Source of the DNA: Blastococcus litoris
GTDB lineage: Bacteria; Actinomycetota; Actinomycetes; Mycobacteriales; Geodermatophilaceae
Length of the DNA: 64,000 bases
Assembly (NCBI RefSeq): GCF_003075095.1
Contig: NZ_QCZF01000004.1
Coordinates: 367,885 to 431,884, forward strand
Direction: 5' to 3'
Below are positions 61,101-64,000 of this stretch, in pieces. The first letter of the stretch is position 1. Each line of letters starts with the position of its first letter. Under the pieces are notes generated by a model. The model was not told the DNA's origin, ran no database searches, and worked only from the letters and a program-made list of their open reading frames with translations. The position numbers and the translations under genes were made by a program.

Positions 61101-63660
61101 CCCAGTCGCCCGCAGTGATCGGGAGAGCCCGGTCGTTCGCGCGGGTGACGATCATGTCCCCGGCGCTGGCCCGGGTGCCGTCCGCGAGGATCGCCTCCAG
61201 CCCCACGGGTTCCCGCAGCCGGGTGAGGCGGTCGGCTCGGGCCCGCTGGTTGAGCATGAGGACGGTGTCGCGGGTGGCGGCAAGCAGCAGGGCGTCGGCC
61301 CCCCGTTCGCGATCGGCGGCCCACGCCAAGTATGCCTGCTCGGCGCAGGTCGCCGGATCGCCGACGTGCACTCGGCCGGAGTCGAGATAGAAGCCCAGCC
61401 CGATCGTGTCCCCATCCCGGATGGCGACGGTCGCCGCGGCCTCCGCCGGATTGGAGAACCGCACCAGCTTCGTCAGTGTCACCGCGCCGTGCGTCGCGGC
61501 GATCTCCCGCAGGACACCGCCGGCGGCGACCGAGGCCAGCTGCCGGTCGTCGCCGACCAGCCGCACCGACCCGCCCCGGCCCAGCACGAACTCGACGACG
61601 CGAGAGAGCTCGAGCGTGCCGGCCATGCCGGCCTCGTCGACGATGACGAGGGTGCCCGGCCCGACGTCGGCCACCCAGTCGGGTCGCTGGTCGGCGTCGA
61701 GGGCCCAGACGAGTTTCGCCACGGTGTCGCTGTAGGCGGCGACGGCTTCCCGCAGCCCGGTAGCGGCCACCGCCGACGGCGCCAGACCCAGCACACGGCC
61801 GCCGCCGGCCGTCCAGGCCCGGGAGAGGACGGCCAGCGAAGTGGTCTTGCCGGCGCCCGCCGGGGCGACGGCCAGCTGTACCCGGGCGCCGCTGCCGGCC
61901 AGTTCCCGCACCAGCTGGGCCTGACCGGGATTCAGCTGCCCGCCGTTGGCCGCCGTCTCCAGCAAGGCCAGCTCCACCACCGTGGGGTCCACCCGGCGTC
62001 CGTCAGTGCGGCCGGCGGCGGTGAGCAGCCGGGCCTCGGCGTCCAGTACCGCCCGGCACGTGTAGAGCTGGGCGCCGGCGACGCTGTACACGCTGGTCCC
62101 GTCGGACCGGCGCAGCTCCGGCGGCTCGACCACCGGATCAGCTCCGCCTAACGGGATGGATAGGGCGGGGGATAGGGCGGCCTCGGTGATCCGGTGCACC
62201 GCGGCGTCCACGTCGCCGGGCACGAGGGCTGCACCGCGCACCACTCGTTCGGCCTCGGCACGGACGTGCCAGAACTGCCAGGTCGCGCGCTCCCCGGCAA
62301 CCGTGGCCAGCACCCGGCCGGCGGCCGACTGCACCCATGCCTCCGTGACGTCCGGTGCGGGATTCCTTGTGGGGTGAAGGACGTCGTCGAGCATGCGGGT
62401 CAGCGGGGCCGGTCCGCCGAGCACGCGGAGCGCCTCCTGCCGCCAGGCGGCTCGTTGCTCGGCGAGGGAACGCGGTTCGTGCTTGGCCTCCCGCGTCTGC
62501 AGGGTGGCCTGCTGGGCCAGGGCGATCGCCTCCGACGCCGTCGGCGTCCGGCCGTGTTCACGCTGAAAGGCGGCGGCCAGATGACCTCGGCGGACGTCGA
62601 TGGCCCGCCGCCGCGACGACCAACTAGACAGCAGCCGGGAGTCGATGCCGAGGATCTCCCGCACCGCTCGTTTGCCCGAGTCCCCGCCGGAGCGGTCGGT
62701 GAAGCGGACCCCGAGGCGGTCCACCAGTCCTGCTTCCAGGAGGGTGTTGTACCGCTCCGACGCCGCGACGTTGGCCTTGTACAGGACTCGGCCGTCCAGC
62801 GCCCGCCACTGGCCGTCGGTCGTCTGCACCTTGTTGCTCACGGCCACGTGGGTGTGCAGATCGGGATCACCGGCCCGTGAGTCGCGGTGGGTGAACGCCG
62901 CAGCGACCAGCCCCGTCGTCTCCACCTGGCGAACTCCGTCGTGGCCGAGCCGCGTGAAGCAGGCGTGCCGCTCCAGCCATGTCAGCGTGTCAGCGACGGC
63001 GGTGGCATGCGCGGCCTCTATCTCCTCCGCTACCGCCCGCGGCGCCAGAGCCCACAGGGCCGATACCGACTTCACTGGCGAGAAAGTCAGGTCGAAACCG
63101 GCCACCGCGGTGGTGGCCGGGCGGGACGCCTGGGCGATGAACCCGGATAACTCCCGGGCATCGGACGGTGGCCGGCCGTAAGTCTCGGCGAACATGGCCC
63201 GCGCCAGCTCCCCGCGAATTCGAGCCCGCTCCTCCTCTGGAAGGGCGGCACCAGGCGGCGAGCCGCAAGCCGCGTTGATCGCGGCGTACTCCTGCGCGCA
63301 GCGGGCCTGGAGACCGTCCGCGGAAACGGAGAAGGTGCGGAACGGCACGCCGAGGGCGCCGGCGGCGCGGGACTCCTCCGCAGAGCGTCCCGCCGACAGG
63401 CTTTCGTGTTCCAGCCGCGCCGCATCCGGATGGCGGCCCTGCCCGAACAGGGCTTTCATCTGCTGCTCCTCGACCGGTTGCCCGGCGACCACCCCGACCA
63501 GTCCGGTCAGTCCGGTGCCGGCCCACACGCCCGGCGACTCACCGCGCTGCGAGTAGTAGTCCCCCAGGCCGACGTGGCCGCGCTCGGTCGCGTCAAGCGC
63601 TGCCACCTGCCGGGTCAGGTACGTGTAGCCGTCGCCGGCAGTCAGCTTGTGCAGCGACAT
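58153..63660 (-). CDS. MOB-F relaxase-helicase-primase fusion
   Basis: A protein of about 1,835 residues that should nick oriT, unwind the DNA and prime the transferred strand. Residues 1-300 are a TrwC-type relaxase: Tyr12/Tyr14 and the pair Tyr35/Tyr36 are candidate nucleophiles, and the metal motif is F-T-H-R-D-S-R with D-P-D-L-H-T-H-V. Next, a RecD-like helicase has Walker A A-P-A-G-A-G-K-T and V-D-E-A-G-M-A-G. Then comes a region of W-P-A-L / L-x-W-R-L repeats. The C-terminal 400 residues form a DnaG-like core: P-K-Y-L-N-T and TOPRIM E-G-P-L-D-A-V-A-L and T-D-S-D-P-A-G. Zinc ribbon absent. ATG 63660 is chosen because an operator (site E) lies 28 bp upstream. Confidence 0.92.
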   Translation of the reverse strand: MSLHKLTAGDGYTYLTRQVAALDATERGHVGLGDYYSQRGESPGVWAGTGLTGLVGVVAGQPVEEQQMKALFGQGRHPDAARLEHESLSAGRSAEESRAAGALGVPFRTFSVSADGLQARCAQEYAAINAACGSPPGAALPEEERARIRGELARAMFAETYGRPPSDARELSGFIAQASRPATTAVAGFDLTFSPVKSVSALWALAPRAVAEEIEAAHATAVADTLTWLERHACFTRLGHDGVRQVETTGLVAAAFTHRDSRAGDPDLHTHVAVSNKVQTTDGQWRALDGRVLYKANVAASERYNTLLEAGLVDRLGVRFTDRSGGDSGKRAVREILGIDSRLLSSWSSRRRAIDVRRGHLAAAFQREHGRTPTASEAIALAQQATLQTREAKHEPRSLAEQRAAWRQEALRVLGGPAPLTRMLDDVLHPTRNPAPDVTEAWVQSAAGRVLATVAGERATWQFWHVRAEAERVVRGAALVPGDVDAAVHRITEAALSPALSIPLGGADPVVEPPELRRSDGTSVYSVAGAQLYTCRAVLDAEARLLTAAGRTDGRRVDPTVVELALLETAANGGQLNPGQAQLVRELAGSGARVQLAVAPAGAGKTTSLAVLSRAWTAGGGRVLGLAPSAVAATGLREAVAAYSDTVAKLVWALDADQRPDWVADVGPGTLVIVDEAGMAGTLELSRVVEFVLGRGGSVRLVGDDRQLASVAAGGVLREIAATHGAVTLTKLVRFSNPAEAAATVAIRDGDTIGLGFYLDSGRVHVGDPATCAEQAYLAWAADRERGADALLLAATRDTVLMLNQRARADRLTRLREPVGLEAILADGTRASAGDMIVTRANDRALPITAGDWVKNGNRWTVSAVHADGSLAAIQTDTGRRVTLPAAYVSEHVQLGYATTVHGAQGVTAEACHTVLGGTESRQLLYVALSRGRNANHVYLATVGDGDPHSIVTPAAVSPPTATDLLAGILARDGAQTSATGGHESLLDPAEQLHSAANRYADALRFAASYRLGAETAEKLETAAERLWTGLTSAAAWPALRGHLALLALTGEEPVAVLRAAVEARELQTASDPAAVLDWRLPMPGSAGPLPWLPGIPAPLAADPHWGPYLTARAGHLAACAARVAAATSEMTTATAPAWARYLVGPDYAPLRAELGVWRAALAVPDNDRRTTGPQRPPASERRHQARLDQAVIAAGPTRDSSVWAALADGIDPRIRGDEHWPVLNDRLAAATRAGLDAAGMLAAVAAQRPLPDDLPAGALWWRLAPHFAPATVAAGPGAAVPRPDWCASLPALLSEEEGQRVLADPAWPALVAAVATGTRAGCSAADLLTAAVAGLPPAVTGNGTGLVEALIFRIAALTDPAPARVQYPEPLPADLRPPDDAHLLPPVDVPLSAAFLPADVRLSDEEMPFDPEYDTPPPASAPQWFTPDPFTVTATGDPAGDDADYLLEQHFWATAVVGRTRLIELNTQAAAFFTARFPESWAPGYLRERLATDLTDDGRFTPGYAPSGWTALVEHLRGLGATEDELLAVGLAQRARTGALIDRFRDRLTFPIHAPDGAIVGFIARRNPTASDDGQAGPKYLNTSGTDLYRKGEHLFGLHESRAALAAGATAALVEGPLDAVALTLAGAGQTVGVAILGTALTDTQAGLLDPYIRIDRPGILVATDSDPAGQQAAERAFWQLTRRGDDPRRLALPHGRDPADLFDCEGATALRMAIDAASSLADSLLDARLTAALSDRSPAGLQAALRDVSAIIVALPPGRWLAHIDRVTEALGVPPGAVHKAVLDAQPITATTRQTTTGRPQASSSTPSYEDRHPTSRTGLQSHGTPADLRHSR

Positions 63661-63687
63661 CACGGCTGCGGACGGTAGGAAGGAGAC

Positions 63688-63705
63688 CTCCAGTTCGGCT
63701 CCAGT
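63688..63705. promoter_or_regulatory. phased repeat operator, site E
   Basis: CTCCAGT at 63688 and 63699, 11 bp apart; on the minus strand this reads ACTGGAG toward the relaxase, whose ATG lies 28 bp downstream. The rest of 63661-64000 holds no supported gene. Confidence 0.7.
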
Positions 63706-63976
63706 CGCCTCTCCCTCGGGGTCGAGGCAGGGCGGATTCGCGTGGCACGTCGTGCAAGTAGGTCGAAAGCACTTCTCGGGTGCACTGGCATCAGTCCTGC
63801 CGCAGCTCAATCCACGGAAGCGGACCGGAGGTGAGGCCGGACGAGACGGAAGTAGCGGCGCGGAAGGGGATGGACCTCGGAGAATCGACGTCAGATCCCG
63901 CCATGGCGTCGATCGCCGGAGGGCCCGAGCGCGCCCCAGTTTGTTGAGTTCGGGACACGGAACTTTTGTCGTCTGT

Positions 63977-63994
63977 GCGGCGGTAGGCCGCCGC
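63977..63994. repeat. short hairpin at the right edge
   Basis: GCGGCGG (63977-63983), loop TAGG, CCGCCGC (63988-63994): a perfect 7-bp stem 317 bp upstream of the relaxase start. It could be part of an oriT or a terminator of a gene beyond the edge; undecided. Confidence 0.4.
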
Positions 63995-64000
63995 GTGCCG

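Larger units (their letters stand above)
27989..64000. mobile_element. integrative conjugative element, partial (Tad pilus plus MOB-F/T4SS)
   Basis: Immediately after tRNA-Asn, housekeeping genes stop. The rest of the window holds an excisionase-like gene, an XRE regulator, a Tad pilus operon, a type IV secretion operon (VirB4, VirD4, VirB6-like, SCO6880-like) and a MOB-F relaxase. GC content drops visibly in the first few kilobases. No integrase, no replication initiator other than the relaxase-linked primase, and no second att site is seen, so the right end lies beyond 64000. Bases 27989-28380 carry no gene that I can support. The left boundary at the tRNA 3' end is inferred from the usual integration habit of such elements. 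Confidence 0.78.

Noticed and set aside
63661..63810. N-terminal extension of the relaxase containing four Cys (C-x4-C-x2-C-x5-C)
   Set aside because: It could be a zinc knuckle, but TrwC-type relaxases start near M-S-L-H-K-L, the TTG start has no ribosome-binding site, and operator site E lies inside the segment.
1..64000. CRISPR arrays, rRNA genes, insertion sequences
   Set aside because: No regularly spaced repeats, no rRNA-like segments and no transposase motifs were seen on reading both strands.

Overview
The window is about 64 kb of very GC-rich actinobacterial DNA. Gene order (phoH-ybeY-corC-era-recO-uppS), the alpha2-type glycyl-tRNA synthetase, the furA-katG pair and frequent GTG starts fit a Geodermatophilaceae-like soil actinobacterium (Blastococcus, Geodermatophilus or Modestobacter type). 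That placement is an inference, because no rRNA is present.

Bases 1 to about 27,990 are ordinary chromosome: the CstA carbon-starvation transporter with its small YbdD partner, a HIT hydrolase, a crotonase-family enzyme, then the conserved RNA, ribosome and envelope run phoH-ybeY-corC-(cytidine deaminase-like)-era-recO-uppS. Small membrane proteins, an HNH protein, glyS, dusB, ppdK, katG-furA, dnaG and tRNA-Asn follow. Two essential-type genes carry inteins. PhoH has a class 3 (Trp-Cys-Thr) intein between Walker A and Walker B. DnaG has an intein that interrupts its zinc ribbon and combines a Cys1 nucleophile with the class 3 triad.

From tRNA-Asn (27,916-27,988) to the right edge lies part of an integrative conjugative element. 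Its tRNA-proximal end carries cargo: a zinc-ribbon protein, a DUF4062 protein and a 4-fold beta-flower protein. Next come an excisionase-like gene and a divergent XRE regulator. A complete-looking Tad/Flp pilus operon follows (31.6-43.7 kb: CpaB, CpaE, CpaF, TadB, TadC, Flp, three TadE/F/G-like proteins and a LysM-BTAD protein). Then comes a MOB-F/type IV secretion operon (43.9-56.5 kb: ParA-like, VirB2-like, VirB6-like, SCO6880-like, VirB4, lytic transglycosylase-M23, VirD4). On the opposite strand are a DUF5710-HNH protein, a small unknown protein and a roughly 1,835-residue relaxase-helicase-primase fusion. No integrase, no second att site and no prepilin peptidase are visible, so the element continues beyond the window or uses host functions.

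The observation I rate highest is a phased repeat, ACTGGAG-N4-ACTGGAG with an 11-bp period. It occurs at five sites, and these are the non-coding gaps beside the four main transcription units of the element (excisionase/XRE, Tad operon, T4SS operon, relaxase). It looks like an element-wide operator that ties pilus, conjugation and excision genes into one regulon.
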